Assembly: GCA_033807775.1 (NCBI GenBank)
Contig: CM066317.1
Location: forward strand, 8,515,870 to 8,579,869
DNA length: 64,000 bases
Source of the DNA: Saussurea involucrata
Lineage: Eukaryota; Streptophyta; Magnoliopsida; Asterales; Asteraceae
Reading direction: 5' to 3'
Both the position numbers and the translations under genes were made by a program. Of this stretch, positions 47,983 through 59,914 are shown one piece after another. The notes under the pieces were generated by a model. That model was not told the DNA's origin. It worked only from the letters and a program-made list of their open reading frames with translations, and searched no databases. Positions within the stretch are counted from its first letter, which is position 1; each line of letters opens with the position of its first letter.

Positions 47983-48347
47983 TCTAAAACTTTTTTTAAC
48001 ATATTCAAAACTTATAGTATATATGTAATAATAATTTTTAAATTATTTAAATTAACATTTTATATTATTTATTTTTTTCTTAACATATTATATTGCTATA
48101 ATTTTTTTTAATTATATAGTTAAATATTGCAATTGATAATTTTTTGGAAATGTCATTTGGGTCATTTTACATGCTTATAAGCTAGTTTTGACAAAATTGA
48201 TTTTTTCATCAGCTAGCTTATCAGCTACCAGTTAGCTTATCAGTCAACAGATCAACTACCAGCTAGCTTATCAGTCAACAGATCAGCTATCAGCTAGCTT
48301 ATAAGTCATCAGTTGGCTTATCAGCTAGTTTACCAAACGTAGCCAAC
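47270..48347. mobile_element. MITE-rich block with AGCTAGCTTAT words
   Basis: GCTAGCTTATCAGC-type words near 47330-47400 and 48160-48330 are in inverse orientation around an AT-rich core. TTTTATGTT occurs just left of the block (about 47280) and just right (about 48350), a possible 9-bp target repeat. The same words occur at 8540-9060. Confidence 0.45.
47728..47932. mobile_element. Small palindromic MITE
   Basis: Ends GGGTTCAAACGAGGAGCG and CTCGTTTGAACCT with an internal palindrome around ATCACATGTGATTTTGTACA in both orientations. A CT dinucleotide run follows (47936-47966). Confidence 0.6.
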
Positions 48348-48532
48348 GTTTTATGTTATAGTGTAAAAGATTTTGGGAATTTCTTTTTACAACAGAATCT
48401 TTAAAACCTTCCGAGAAAACAGGGGAGAGCAGTAGTTTTTTTCAAGTTTAAAGATTTCTCTAAAAATGAGTATTTACGAGAGAGATGGGTGAATTTGTTA
48501 TTTGTTTTACCAACAAGATCGCTTGAATTTAC

Positions 48533-48650
48533 CAAAGGGCCTTTGGCCTAGCGGTATTCAAGCCTCTTTCCTCCTAGGAGGTCAGGGGTTCAAACCTCAC
48601 CAAAGGTGATGAGGGTGTGTGAGTTTATTTGTTGCATTTGTCGTATATAC
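48533..48650 (+). repeat. tRNA-derived SINE
   Basis: Box A-like TGGCCTAGCGG and box B-like GGTTCAAACCTCACC are placed as in tRNA-type promoters. A T-rich tail follows. It is related to the copies at 32283 and 34936. Confidence 0.65.
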
Positions 48651-48749
48651 ATATTATATATTTAAAAAAAATTGTTTGAATTTAAATGTTTAGGAGAGAA
48701 AAATAATATTATTTTAGTTGTATTAAATATTTTAATAATATAATTGGTA

Positions 48750-49629
48750 GCTAAATATCGTGCATCCAAAATATGGAACAATAATTCCACAATGAAGGCA
48801 CAAGTATATACCGACAATGGGATCGCTACAAGTAATAAAGTGGTAAATATACCGAGATTGTATCCACAGGGATTGGACTTTAAAGTTTTGAGTCCTAAGT
48901 CGAGAATACACCGATTTTAATGAGAGAAGAATAAAATATTTTGAGCGAGTTTGGTGTTTTTTAATAATAATAAAATCTAAACAAATAACTAAAATGGGTA
49001 TGGGTGTAAGTTTCCTTAAGATGAACGTAGTAACAAAATGGTTAGTTACTTTGTAGGATGAAAAGTTCATAAAAAGCCCGATCTCTCGAAATGATGCGAT
49101 TTATAAAATGGTCCTACAAAGTTTCCATAAAGTTTCCATTGTTACCAATTCCCAATTTTGCCGATTTAATTAAGTTTGACTCTAAACATCAAGTTCTACC
49201 AATATGGAGATTTATACCCAAATCTCTTTGTGATATAAATCTCGACCGGCGTTTGAACCTTAATAAATCATACAAAACCCGCCTCTCGACGTGGTTATCA
49301 AAGACTCTCTCAAATCTTTGTGCATCACTTAAGCCGTATTTCGAATTCGCCCCTCTCGATGTCTAAGATCTAATATTAACACTTCAAAGTGATCGGCTTA
49401 TCCGCGTTGAGTTTAAGTCCCGACTCAAGTGACCAATCTCGAGAGTTAGTAACAAATGGCCACACCCAAGTGTTGCCTACTAGTCTCAAGTTTGTTCACA
49501 CCCACACCCAAGGGTGCTTAGCTAATAATTAAAAAGAAAGACATAATAAGATGAAGAGAATACATAAAAAGTACTTGCATAAATTTAAAACGATGCCCAC
49601 AGTAACTCACTGTGGGCAGAAATTACAAC
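48750..49629 (-). mobile_element. Left part of a non-coding LTR-type repeat, split by the Copia element
   Basis: It contains TATCCACAGGGATTGG on one strand, a phrase common in non-coding large retrotransposon derivatives in plants. The inverted CCCACAGTAACTCACTGTGGG lies near 49596-49616. It ends in ACAAC exactly at the Copia insertion and continues at 60863. Confidence 0.5.
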
Positions 49630-50808
49630 TGTTGGTCCCAAAATGGCTCAACAAGTATTGTAGAAGGGGGAGGGGGGTTGAATACAATACTCAGATTTTT
49701 CACAAGTTTTAATTCAATATATTGAAAATCTTTCAATAAGAATTACACATAGAAAACAAAAGATGGTTGCGGAAAAGAACAGTTAAACTATTCTAACAAT
49801 CTAACACAAAGTAAACTGAAAAACACTTAGAACAAATTGGACACTTAGACACAAGATGCAATTTCAGTAAGAAAGGAGCTTGCACTTAGTTATCTTCAGA
49901 AGCGTGATTTGCATACAATACTCAGATTTTTCACAAGTTTTAATTCAATATATTGAAAATCTTTCAATAAGAATTACACATAGAAAACAAAAGATTGTTG
50001 CGGAAAAGAACAGTTAAACTATTCTAACAATCTAACACAAAGTAAACTGAAAAACACTTAGAACAAATTGGACACTTAGACACAAGATGCAATTTCAGTA
50101 AGAAAGGATCTTGCACTTAGTTATCTTCAGAAGCGTGATTTGCATGGAGAGTATTCACCTCTATTTATAGTCCATGCATCATTTAATGCTTGGGACACTT
50201 GTCACTCTTCCATTCAATGTAGAGGTTGACTTCTGAAAAGCTGATATCTCCTTTTTAACTTATCCAAGGAACCAGGAGGACAGTCGTACCAGAAAAAGAC
50301 CTTATCTGAGAATAGATAAAATGACAAAATGCCACTTTTATCTGACAATAGGATATTGTCTCATAATAAATGATCTTCTCTTTTGTCTTTAGAGAATAGG
50401 GCTACCGACCTCCTGTATTGGAAACTGCACCAATTCGAAATCTCACTTCTTTAGAAAATAGAGAGTTTTACCGAAGTGTAGAATATTTCGGTGCAGTCTT
50501 CTTGAACTCCCACCGATTTCTGAACACATATCGGTGGAAGTCTTCTTGAGCTTCTCACCGAATTTCTTCAATTCGGTGATGCTTGTCCACCGATAGCACA
50601 AGCATATCGGTGGTGATGTAACTTGTAGAAAGTTGCTGCCGATTTTCTCACTTCCGCAATGAGATAGTCTTCGCACTTGGTTTCGGTTGATCTTCGACTT
50701 CACCGAACAATTGATATAAGAGTACAAGTTACACAAAAGAATCCAAAAATATTCTAAGTATCTAAGTGGGTTTAATTGAGTCAATTTCAAATCTGTGATG
50801 ACCCAACA
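49630..50808 (-). repeat. 3' LTR of the Copia element, with internal 231-bp duplication
   Basis: 1179 bp, TGTTGGTCCC to GACCCAACA. It is 231 bp longer than the other LTR because the segment starting at 49682 is repeated from 49913. Frames inside are not coding. Confidence 0.9.
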
Positions 50809-50810
50809 AT

Positions 50811-50822
50811 CTCCCCCTATTT
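50811..50822 (-). other. Polypurine tract of the Copia element
   Basis: AAATAGGGGGAG on the minus strand lies two bases before the 3' LTR, where plus-strand DNA synthesis is primed in LTR retrotransposons. Confidence 0.85.
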
Positions 50823-51106
50823 GAATTTGATCTCTATCCTTAGAATATTAAAGAGCAAATGAAAATAAGTGCATTTTGACCCTTTTTACTCTTTTGGGTT
50901 CTTTTCACATAGACCTTTCTTTTTGTTGTTGTTTTTTATCTATGTTTCTTTGAGTATATCTATACAGTATATATAAAGCAAGGAAATAAAGGTATGTACA
51001 GCTACATATAAACAAGAGAAGCACTTGTATTGCATAAGTCATTCTCATACATCGGTGAGGAAAGGAAGCAAAAGATTATCAAAACTACCGAAGGTAAAAT
51101 GAAAAC

Positions 51107-54100
51107 CTACTTCTTTGACGATTGTCGACGTTTGATCTCATCCATTAGGATTCGGTAGTAGGGTTGAGCGTCAGGGATGTGAGGGAACAAGTTGTGGAGG
51201 CCTTCAAGAAACATGGTGTCGGCAACGGGGATTTGAGAGAATCTGAAGAAGGCTCGTTTGCCGAAACCATCATTGAAATACAGTCCTGGAATCGGTGACA
51301 GGCCCAGAGTTGACGTGGGATATGATGCCAAAGTGGGAAGGGAAAGACTTAAGTTACTTACATTCGGTATCTTTCCTTCCTTTGCCATATCCTTGAAGAC
51401 AGTGTCGGGGGGATTCTGAACTTTGGGAAGGCGCACTTCTTCCTTCAAGGATTGCAGTTTCGATCTTTCATCGGTGGTCAGCACGATGCTATACTTCTTT
51501 TTGATCTCCTTCATCTTTGCCATTAGACCATCAATGTATTTGACAAAGATGTACTTCTTTGGGTTTGGATTTTTGGCCAAGTGTCGAGAGATCTCGTACC
51601 ATTCGGGGAGACCGTAGGTTTTGAGTTGGTAGTCTCTCACACTTTTCAAGGAGCCATCTTTCCGATCAATGATAAGACATATGTCTTTTGGGTTGGCTCT
51701 GGAGGTTGCGATCTTGACACCTGAGATCGGGGTTCTGTCGGATCGGTGGTGCATCTTCTTCTTGTACCATCTAACTTCTTCATTTCTTTCTTGTTCAAAT
51801 TCACTCAGCACCGATTTCTGTTCCGACACGTCATCGGTGGACTTGGCTTTCTTGGCTTCTTCCTCTGCAACTTTTAAAGAAAGGGCCTTGGTATCATCAA
51901 GGGCTTTTTGGGCTAATCTGGCTTCCTCAATTTCTTGAGGAGTCAGACCGAGATTGGGTTCCTGCAGATGTGATGAAGGAGGTTTAAGTTTGAGTTTGTC
52001 TGCATCGGTGGGACGAATCCCATACTTCATCTTTGCTTTCTCTATTCTTTCTTGTTCGGCCAATTGTTCGGCAGTAAGAATTTTCTTTCCTTTGTCTGTT
52101 TCGGCCGTAGAAGGTTGCTCCCCCTCTCCCCCTCAGTTGTTGCTTTGTCTTCCAACTCCAACTCTTTTTCTTTAGAGAGTTGCTCCCCCTCAGCGTCGGC
52201 TGTGTGAGTTTCGGTGGTTTTAGGAATGTCATCGGTGGAAGATGGAGGCTTGGGGATGACCGACTGTTTAAGAGATGGCAACTTGGGTTGGGTTGTCTTT
52301 TTCTCCCCCTCAGCACCAGCCAGAATCTTCATACCCATCTGCCTGAAGATGTAGTCAAATTTCTGATGAAGAAAAGAAAGTTGTTTCGGTACCTCTTCAG
52401 AAACCATGGTGAAGCCACCGAGATCCATCTCCCGTTGGCCAAATTCTTGAAGTTTGGCATTTATGTCACGAAGAGAGTCGGCAGTGGCCTTGCTGAAGTC
52501 TTGATGAGACTTAGCTTCTTGAAGCATCCTCTGAAGTTCAGAATCTTTGACGGTGGAGGCTGCCTTGAAAGCACCAAAGGAGAAGGCAAAATCCCCATGA
52601 GATTTTGACAAAGATTCCACCTTGGAAACTAAAGAGGAGATGTCGGTGGTAAGGGCCGTAGAGCATCGGCAGTAGCATCTGAAAGAATCTGCGGCAGGCG
52701 AGACTCGATAGTGGATATTCGGGAACTCGTCATGACGATCATTGCAAGAGTGGCCTGTTTCAAAGATTCAAATTGGGTGCCGAGAAGACGACATTGACGA
52801 GCACTTTCCTGTAAGTCTTCAATCAAAGAGGGTTCTTGAACAGTGGTGTCACCCCCGACATCCCCAGGAACTATGTAGCGGATGCGATGGGGATCCTCCG
52901 CCGAAATGGGAATGATGCTGGGATATAACAATTCATCGGGGAATAGTGGTCTCGGTGGCCGAGTGGGAGATCGTCGGGGTGATTTCTGAACCGGGGAGGG
53001 TGATCGGTGTGGCGTAGGCGATCTTTGGGGAGTGTGAACCCGGAGAGAACTTTGGGGAGAAGTTTGGTTCAAGGGTGACTCTGTCGGTGAGGGGGATGAG
53101 GACTCAATGGGGATCGCTCCGACCGACGGGGAGGTTCGGGGAGAACCAATGTCGTCAAAGAGACCTGCAAAGAAGTCATGGGGGGATCTAATGGGGGGAA
53201 CCCTGATCGGGTTGTGCATCATCATCGATCAAGAAATGACCGGGTGAAAGGCCGTGCAGTGCAGGGTCCAGACTTTCAGAGGGAGAGTCTAGAATGTCGG
53301 TGGGAGAGTCTGCGTGTTCACTCAAAGAATGAGTTGGAGGAGGTAAATTTAGGGATGCCTTAGGGATAACCAAATGGTCGGTGGTGAACAAAAAAGATTT
53401 GGAAGGGGATGGCTCACGGACAGTTCCCCGAGATCTTTTTAGACGACTTTTCGGGGGGGGGGGGGCGAAGAGTGCCTCCGCTTAGAAGGTTTTTGGACCG
53501 GGGAAGCCACCGATGGGTTAATCGGTGTCATGGTCCTGGAAGCAGCGGCGGAGGTGTCGGCGGCCGATTTCTTCTTCGCGCCGACCGACTTTACTCTGGG
53601 ACGTGGGGAAGAGGTCACAACAGCAGGAAGGACCTCGGGGATATCGGGGTGTTGAAACCCTGGAATTTCAGAATCACCCCATTGAAGTTCTGGAGAGATG
53701 GCTAACGTGATCATACCTCGGCGTAAAGGACGATCGGTGTCGAGAACACCGACGTTGAGAGTCTTGCTGCCGACGATCGGTGGAGACCAGTCATAAGTGA
53801 ATCGGGGAGTTTAGGACTTGCGGTCTTTGTCCAGAGCTTTTCCAAGTTTGTAATGGATGATCATAGAGATGAATCGGGGGTAGGCAACATGGCACTTCTT
53901 TGGATGTGTGATCACTTCCACCAATTCGGTGAAGAAGTACTGGGCGAAATCAACTTGGCGTTGAAAGATTAGGGCATGGGCAAGTTTGGTGATGTATGAA
54001 GGGGATTGATCGTGGCCGCTCGTCTTTTGGGAGAGGCAGTGGATCACATGGGCAAAGAAGAAGTTCCATACACCACCCATGTGACTCCGAAGAAGAGTTC

Positions 54101-54518
54101 CAGGACCTTTGGAGCTTTTGGAGTTGTCATCGACCACGTAACCTATTGCACTCAGGACATCTTCGAGGATGGTATCTGAATGCCATTCGTCATAGGAATC
54201 GAAAGCATCGATTTTAAGTGCGAACGTCATCGACCCCAAAAGTGAGGTCGTGATCACCCTCGTCTTCAGAAAGGATGGATGCATGGATCGCATCATTGGA
54301 GGGGTCATACACACAGGTAAGCCAGAATTTCCCAATGAGCATTTTGCTCATTTTGGGATTACAGGTGAAGGCATGAAGAAGGGGAGAGCGAGTGAAGAAC
54401 TTGATTACGTGGTTAAATTCTGGATGAGAGGGGTCAGGTTCAAATCTTGCAACGTGATTGCATGGGTTGAATTTCAGATCGGCAAAACACGTAGGGGGTT
54501 GTTCTTGGAGGACGCCAT
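51107..54518 (-). pseudogene. Third reading frame of the Copia element (broken), function unknown
   Basis: On the minus strand, coding-like segments follow in order: start at 54518, a shift near 54480, 54335-53811 ending in an in-frame TAA, 53810-53439, 53391-53188, 53225-52629, 52620-52042 and 52063-51107. The first part (CNPKMSKMLIGKFW, YPRFISMIIHYKLG) resembles the N-terminal half of a protein I remember from extra frames in composite-family Copia elements. The middle is Pro/Ser-rich (SPSPVQKSPRRSPTRPPRP), the last third Lys/Glu-rich helical. At least four frame changes and one stop break it; one lies in a 13-base G run (53453-53465). It is not a recognisable envelope protein. It has its own TATA-like site upstream. 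Confidence 0.65.
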
Positions 54519-54623
54519 TGATGATCGAGAGAGAGCACGAAGAAGGTGTAGTTGCAGGTTATAGAGGAAGCACGAAGAAGAAGAAGAAGGAAACGTAAGG
54601 AAAAAAGAAAGAGGTGTGTTGAG

Positions 54624-54632
54624 TATATATAG
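54624..54632 (-). promoter_or_regulatory. TATA-like site upstream of the Copia third frame
   Basis: CTATATATA on the minus strand lies about 106 bases before the ATG at 54518. The intervening DNA on that strand is pyrimidine-rich (CTTCTTCTTCTTCTTCGTGC), like a plant leader. This suggests a separate promoter, but no transcription evidence is available. Confidence 0.5.
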
Positions 54633-54774
54633 GGTTTTCGAAATATGGGGGGAGCGGTTTAAATAAAAAATAAAATAGAATAAAATAAAATAAAATAAAA
54701 AGGTAATCATGACCACTTTGGGAATTGTGGTCAGGAATCCGTTTCACGAAGCGGGGAGGTGAAAGGGTCTGACA

Positions 54775-55110
54775 GGCTAGGGTTATAGGGGTGACGTGTG
54801 GATAGGATTGAGTTTCGGTGGACATCGGTGAGGAATATGAAGAGATTATCGGTGGTGAAGGATATGCCGAGATGGAATCGGTGAGGATTTGCTTACCGAA
54901 GAGATCCACCGAGGCGTTGAGACACCGAAGAGGGCAGATATGCGCACCGAGGAGATCCACCGAGAGACGAGTCACCGAAAAGATCACTTAGGGTATGCAT
55001 GCCGAAAGAGGATCTTGTTTCCACCGAGAATTATCAGATCACCGAAAAGATCACTGAAGATACTCATGCCGAAAAAGGATCTTGTTGTCACCGAAAATTA
55101 TCAGACCGAT
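54775..55110. repeat. CACCGA-rich spacer between pol and the third frame
   Basis: CACCGA or TCGGTG occurs a dozen or so times, and a roughly 75-bp unit containing CACCGAAAAGATCACT and AAAGGATCTTGTT is repeated twice. It is non-coding. Confidence 0.7.
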
Positions 55111-55123
55111 TTTTTTTTTGAAC

Positions 55124-58100
55124 CTATTCTAAATACAACATGCCAAGTTCACCGATGAGAAAGGTGAATCTGGCCTCATCCAGAGGTTTAGTAAACAGAT
55201 CTGCAAGCTGAAGATCAGTTGGAATAAAATGCAGCTCAATGTCACCTTTGGAGATATGGTCCCTGATGAAATGGTATCGGATATCGATGTGTTTGGACCT
55301 TGAGTGAAGAACATGATTGTTTGCAATTGCAATTGCACTTGAATTATCACATAGGATGGGTATCTTGGAGTAGAACTGATTGTAGTCTCTCAACTGGTTT
55401 TTCATCCATAGAATCTGTGCGCAACAACTTCCAACAGCAACATATTCAGCCTCGGCAGTGGATGTTGAGACTGAATTTTGCTTTTTGCTGGACCAGCTCA
55501 CCAATTTCCCACCAAGAAGTTGAAAACTGCCTGTTGTGCTTTTTCTATCAATTTTAGAACCTGCAAAGTCAGAATCTGAATACCCCATGAGTTCAAAACC
55601 TGAGTCTTTGGGATACCAAAGACCCAGATGCATGGTACCCTTTAGATACCTGAAAATCCGTTTCACAGCATCCAAATGAGATTTCTTTGGATTTGCTTGA
55701 TAACGGGCACAAAGACACGTAGCAAACATGATATCTGGTCTGCTAGCAGTTAAATAGAGCAAAGAACCAATCATGCCCCTATAATGGGTAACATCCACAG
55801 ATTCACCATTTAAATCGGCATCAAGTTTCAAAGGTGGTGCCATGGGAGTTTTCATGGGGGGGGGAGTTTTCAAAGCCAAATTTCTTCAGAAGGTCTTTAA
55901 TGTACTTGCTTTGGTTTATGAAAATTCCTTCTGAAATTTGTTTCACTTGAAGTCCTAAGAAAAATGTTAGCTCCCCCATCATGCTCATCTCATATTCACT
56001 TTTCATGAGAGAGGCAAAGTCATCACACAGAGACTCATCGGTGGCACCGAAAATAATGTCATCCACATAAATTTGAACAAGAATGAGATTACCTGAAGTT
56101 TGCTTGTGGAAGAGAGTGTTATCAATTGTACCTCTAGTATAGCCATGCTTGAGTAGAAAGATGGCAAGAGTGTCATACCAGGCTCGAGGAGCTTGCTTGA
56201 GCCCATACAGAGCTTTGTCAAGTCGGTACACATAGTCTGGGTGTGTGGAATCTTCAAAGCCTGGAGGTTGCTTCACATAGACTTCCTCAGCTAGTTCTCC
56301 ATTCAGAAAAGCACTTTTCACATCCATTTGAAATACCCTGAAGTTCTTGTGAGCAGCATGAGCAAGAAAGATCCTGATAGCTTCAAGTCTGGCAACTGGA
56401 GCAAATGTTTCATCATAGTCAATACCCTCTTCCTGTCGGTAGCCTTGAGCTACGAGTCTGGCTTTGTTTATGATGATAGTACCATCTTCATCCATTTTGT
56501 TTCTGAAGACCCATTTTGTGTCGATGATTGTTTTTTTCTTGAAGGTCTAGGCACAAGTCTCCAGACTTTGTTTCTTTGAAATTGGGAGAGTTCTTCTTGC
56601 ATGGCCGAAACCCAACATGGGTCACTTAGGGCTTCTTCAATCTTTTTAGGTTCAACAAGAGATAGGAAATTCACATAGAGACAGATGTTACTAGTGCCTC
56701 TCCTTGTTTGAACACCAGCTTGCCGGTCACCGATGATTTGATCAATGTGATGATCTTTGGTCCATTTAAGAGCAGGGGGCATCGGTGGAGGAATAGTTGA
56801 AGTGGAAGGAAAGTTCGAGGCTGGAGTGTTGGCAGAATGTGATGAAGGTGGGTTGTCAGAGGGATTATCGGCAGGAAGAGATTCGGTAATGGGGTTAATT
56901 TCGGTGGATGATGGATAAGGTTCGGTGGAGGCAATTTCGGCAGAGGGGGTTTCAGGTGATAAAGATGATGACCCAACTTGATTGTTTGAAACAGAGGGAA
57001 TATTTGGAATACAAGGTGGATCGGTGGAGGTTGAAATGGGAGATTCCCTAATGCATGATGATATCCATCTATGTAGTTCTTCATCATCATTTGTCATAGA
57101 AGATGATCTTGAATCATCGCACTTTACATGGATGGATTCATCAATGCATTCTCTCCGAAGATTGTAAACTCGGTAGGCTTTGGAGGTCAAGGAATATCCC
57201 ACAAAGATTCCTTCATCTGCCTTAGGATCAAATTTCCCAAGATTTTCCCTGTCATTTAGGATAAAACACACACAACCAAAGACATGAAGGAAACCAATGT
57301 TTGGCTTTCTTCCATGAAAGACTTCATACGGGGTTTTCTCATGTCTTTTTGTTATCACCGACCTGTTTTGAGTGAAACAGGCAGTGTTGACAGCTTCGGC
57401 CCAAAAATAGGTTGGCAGATTTGCTTCACTCAGCATAGACCTTGCTGCTTCACATAGAGTCCTGTTTCTTCTTTCCACAACACCATTTTGTTGTGGAGTT
57501 CTGACAGCAGATAAGTTTTGAGAGATTCCTTTCTCTTTGAAGAAGTCTTCTAAACCACTGTTTCTGAATTCAGTGCCATTGTCACTTCTTACTGATCTGA
57601 CAAGCTGACCATTCAGAACTTCATTCTTTTTGACAAAGTTGATGATTTCTTCAGTTGCATCACTTTTGTACCTGAGAAAAAACACCCAAGTATATCTAGA
57701 GAATTCATCAACAATAACAAGAATGTACCTTCTTCCTCCTAGACTGGGAGTGCTGACTGGTCCACATAGATCCATATGCAGCATCTGAAGTGGAAGATTG
57801 ATGGAAGAGCATTGCTTGGTTTTGAAAGAAGATTTGGTGAGCTTCCCTTTTTCACATGCATCACACAACTTTTCTTTGACAAAGTTCAACTTAGGCATGC
57901 CAGTCACCAGCTCTTTGTTTGATATTTTATGAAGGGTTTTGAAGTTAAGATGAGACAAACGTTTATGCCACAGCCAGTTTCTTTTGACTGTATCGTCAGA
58001 CACAAAACAGACATTTGAAGAGTTGTTTTGACTCATATCAATGATATACACATTATCTAACCTTCTTCCAGAGAGAACAGTCTTCATATTCTTGTCAACA

Positions 58101-58695
58101 ACAGTACAGATACGCAGTTCAAAGATAACTTTGTATCCAAGATCACACGGTTGGCTAATACTTAGGAGATTATGCATGAGACCTTCAACAAATGCCACTT
58201 TATTGAAGGTAAGGGCTCCATTTGTGAGAGTTCCATACCCTTTAGTGTGACCTCTGGAGTTGTCCCCAAAGGTTACAGAAGGACCCTTTTCTGACACATA
58301 GTTTACAAGAAGATGTTTGTTTCCAGTCATGTGACGTGAGCACCCACTATCTAAATACCAAACTTGTTGGTGCTCAAAAACCTGAGAGTATGATGATGAG
58401 CATTCAGTTGAAACTAATGCCATTGGAGACTTGGCCTTTTCTTCTTCCACCTCTTCTGATATGGCCACAAAGCACATATTTGGAGAATCACTGTCAGATG
58501 TTTCTTCTTCCTCCCAATCATGAGCCTCTGCCATCAATCCTTTTCCTTTTCTTTGAGATCCTTCATTTCTTTCTTTTTCCTTCTTGTACTTAGCTTTGTA
58601 TTTTTCAGCACGTTCCTGATGTGAAAGTGATGAGGATTGAGAATCTTTCTTATTTATCTTTGGATTTCTCAAGTTTGGAAGGATATTTGTCAGAG
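55124..58695 (-). pseudogene. Copia pol: protease, integrase, reverse transcriptase, RNase H (frame-broken)
   Basis: Order on the minus strand: protease site WYLDSGCSRHMTG (near 58345); integrase zinc motif (HKRLSHLNF, CDACEKGK) and catalytic D, D, E (HMDLCGPV, RSDNGTEFRN, GVVERRNRTL); reverse transcriptase (FQMDVKSAFLNGE, YVDDIIFGA); RNase H (YSDSDFAGS, STAEAEYVAV, CDNSSAIAI). MSMMGELTFFLGLQVKQ fits the SIRE/Maximus lineage. The frame is interrupted near 56531-56537 (a 7-T run on the plus strand) and near 55856-55864 (a 9-G run). Gag and pol are in different frames near 58650-58695. Each break looks like a one-base indel, so assembly error is as likely as real decay. Confidence 0.9.
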
Positions 58696-59870
58696 GACGT
58701 AGAATTGACTTTTGACACATGCTTGCTTCTGCACTCAGCTGCAAAGTGTCCTTTCTTACCACAATTGAAACATTCTTCATTTGTCTTGTCAGAAGAAGAC
58801 ATTTTTGTAAAGGATGGTTTTCTGAAACTTCTGGGTTTGTTGAAATTTCGAGATTTATTTTTAAAACCAGCCATCATAGCCATTTCATCAGACATTCGGT
58901 CTACCAAAATTTCATCACCTTCATCATCGGCATCACTCAGATATGCCTCCGTTTGGTGAGAAGGGTTGTTCTGATTTTCGGTGTCAGAGTCTGATGAGGG
59001 ATATGTGATACAAGGAACATTTTGACTTTTCTTGGAACTTTCACAGATAAGAGCTATTGAAGAGCTTTTTATCTCTCTGAAGATGGTTTTCCTATGAAGC
59101 TTGGTTTGTTCAAAGTTGAACAGAGTTCCATACAAAACAGTTAAAGGCATGTATTCCAAATCCTTGGTAGTCTTAATGCAAGTGCAAATGTTTTCCCAAA
59201 AGTCAGGAAGACAATCCATAAACTTGCATAGAACTTCCTCATTATCATAAACTCTACCTAGTAACTTTAAATCATTTAAAAGAGAGTTGAACCGGTTATA
59301 AAAGCTTGGAAGAGATTCTCCCTTTTCATAAGCAAAGAGCTCATATTTTCGAATGAGGCCAATCTTTTTGCTTTTCTTCACTTCCTCTGTACCCTCATAA
59401 AGTACACACAAAGTAGTCCACATCTCTTTAGCAGTACCGAAATTAACAAGAGAGTGATAGACTTCATCAGGAAGTGAGAGAGCAATGATTGCTCTAAGCC
59501 GAGAATCCAGAGACACCAATCGTTTTTCCTCATCAGTATATTTCTTTGGGTTTTTGAGAATGTAACGACCAGTAGTCTTTGCTTTCTCTATGTCGGAAGG
59601 TTCAGAATCATCAGAGTCACTTGACTTATCAGCTGGTTCCTTACCAGGCCTCTGCTTTTCATAGCGAGCCCAAACTCTCATGATGATAGGTCCCTCCTTG
59701 AGAATGGTTGGATATCTAGTATCCATTCCTTCCATGAATAGCATCATACGGCTTTTCCATAGAGAAAAGTTGTTAGGATTAAACTTGGGAGGTTTTGAAA
59801 TGGAACCATTTTCAGCAAAATTGTTTTGACCAGTGTTTTCAACAGTTGTGGATGAAGATGAGGCAGCCAT
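58650..59870 (-). CDS. Copia gag polyprotein
   Basis: A 406-residue open frame from ATG 59870. The N-terminal half matches the plant Copia gag architecture (KPPKFNPNNFSLWKSRMMLF, later SLPSFYNRFNSLLNDL). One CCHC zinc knuckle, CFNCGKKGHFAAEC, lies at about 367-380 near the C-terminus. It would form the particle that packages the element RNA. It ends 11 codons after a Ser/Lys-rich tail and overlaps pol in another frame. The primer site is 31 bases upstream. Confidence 0.9.
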   Translation of the reverse strand: MAASSSSTTVENTGQNNFAENGSISKPPKFNPNNFSLWKSRMMLFMEGMDTRYPTILKEGPIIMRVWARYEKQRPGKEPADKSSDSDDSEPSDIEKAKTTGRYILKNPKKYTDEEKRLVSLDSRLRAIIALSLPDEVYHSLVNFGTAKEMWTTLCVLYEGTEEVKKSKKIGLIRKYELFAYEKGESLPSFYNRFNSLLNDLKLLGRVYDNEEVLCKFMDCLPDFWENICTCIKTTKDLEYMPLTVLYGTLFNFEQTKLHRKTIFREIKSSSIALICESSKKSQNVPCITYPSSDSDTENQNNPSHQTEAYLSDADDEGDEILVDRMSDEMAMMAGFKNKSRNFNKPRSFRKPSFTKMSSSDKTNEECFNCGKKGHFAAECRSKHVSKVNSTSSDKYPSKLEKSKDK

Positions 59871-59900
59871 TGCAGATCAAGTTTATGAATTAAACTTTCC

Positions 59901-59912
59901 GCTCTGATACCA
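59901..59912 (-). other. Primer binding site of the Copia element
   Basis: TGGTATCAGAGC on the minus strand, complementary to the 3' end of initiator methionine tRNA, two bases inside the 5' LTR. Confidence 0.95.
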
Positions 59913-59914
59913 CT

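Noticed and set aside
49682..50143. CRISPR-like or satellite array from the repeated 231-bp unit
   Set aside because: Only two units, both inside an LTR; a simple tandem duplication in a plant genome.
50443..50790. 115-codon minus-strand frame, repeated almost unchanged at 60497-60844
   Set aside because: It lies wholly inside the two LTRs, has no coding signature, and its identity reflects LTR identity.
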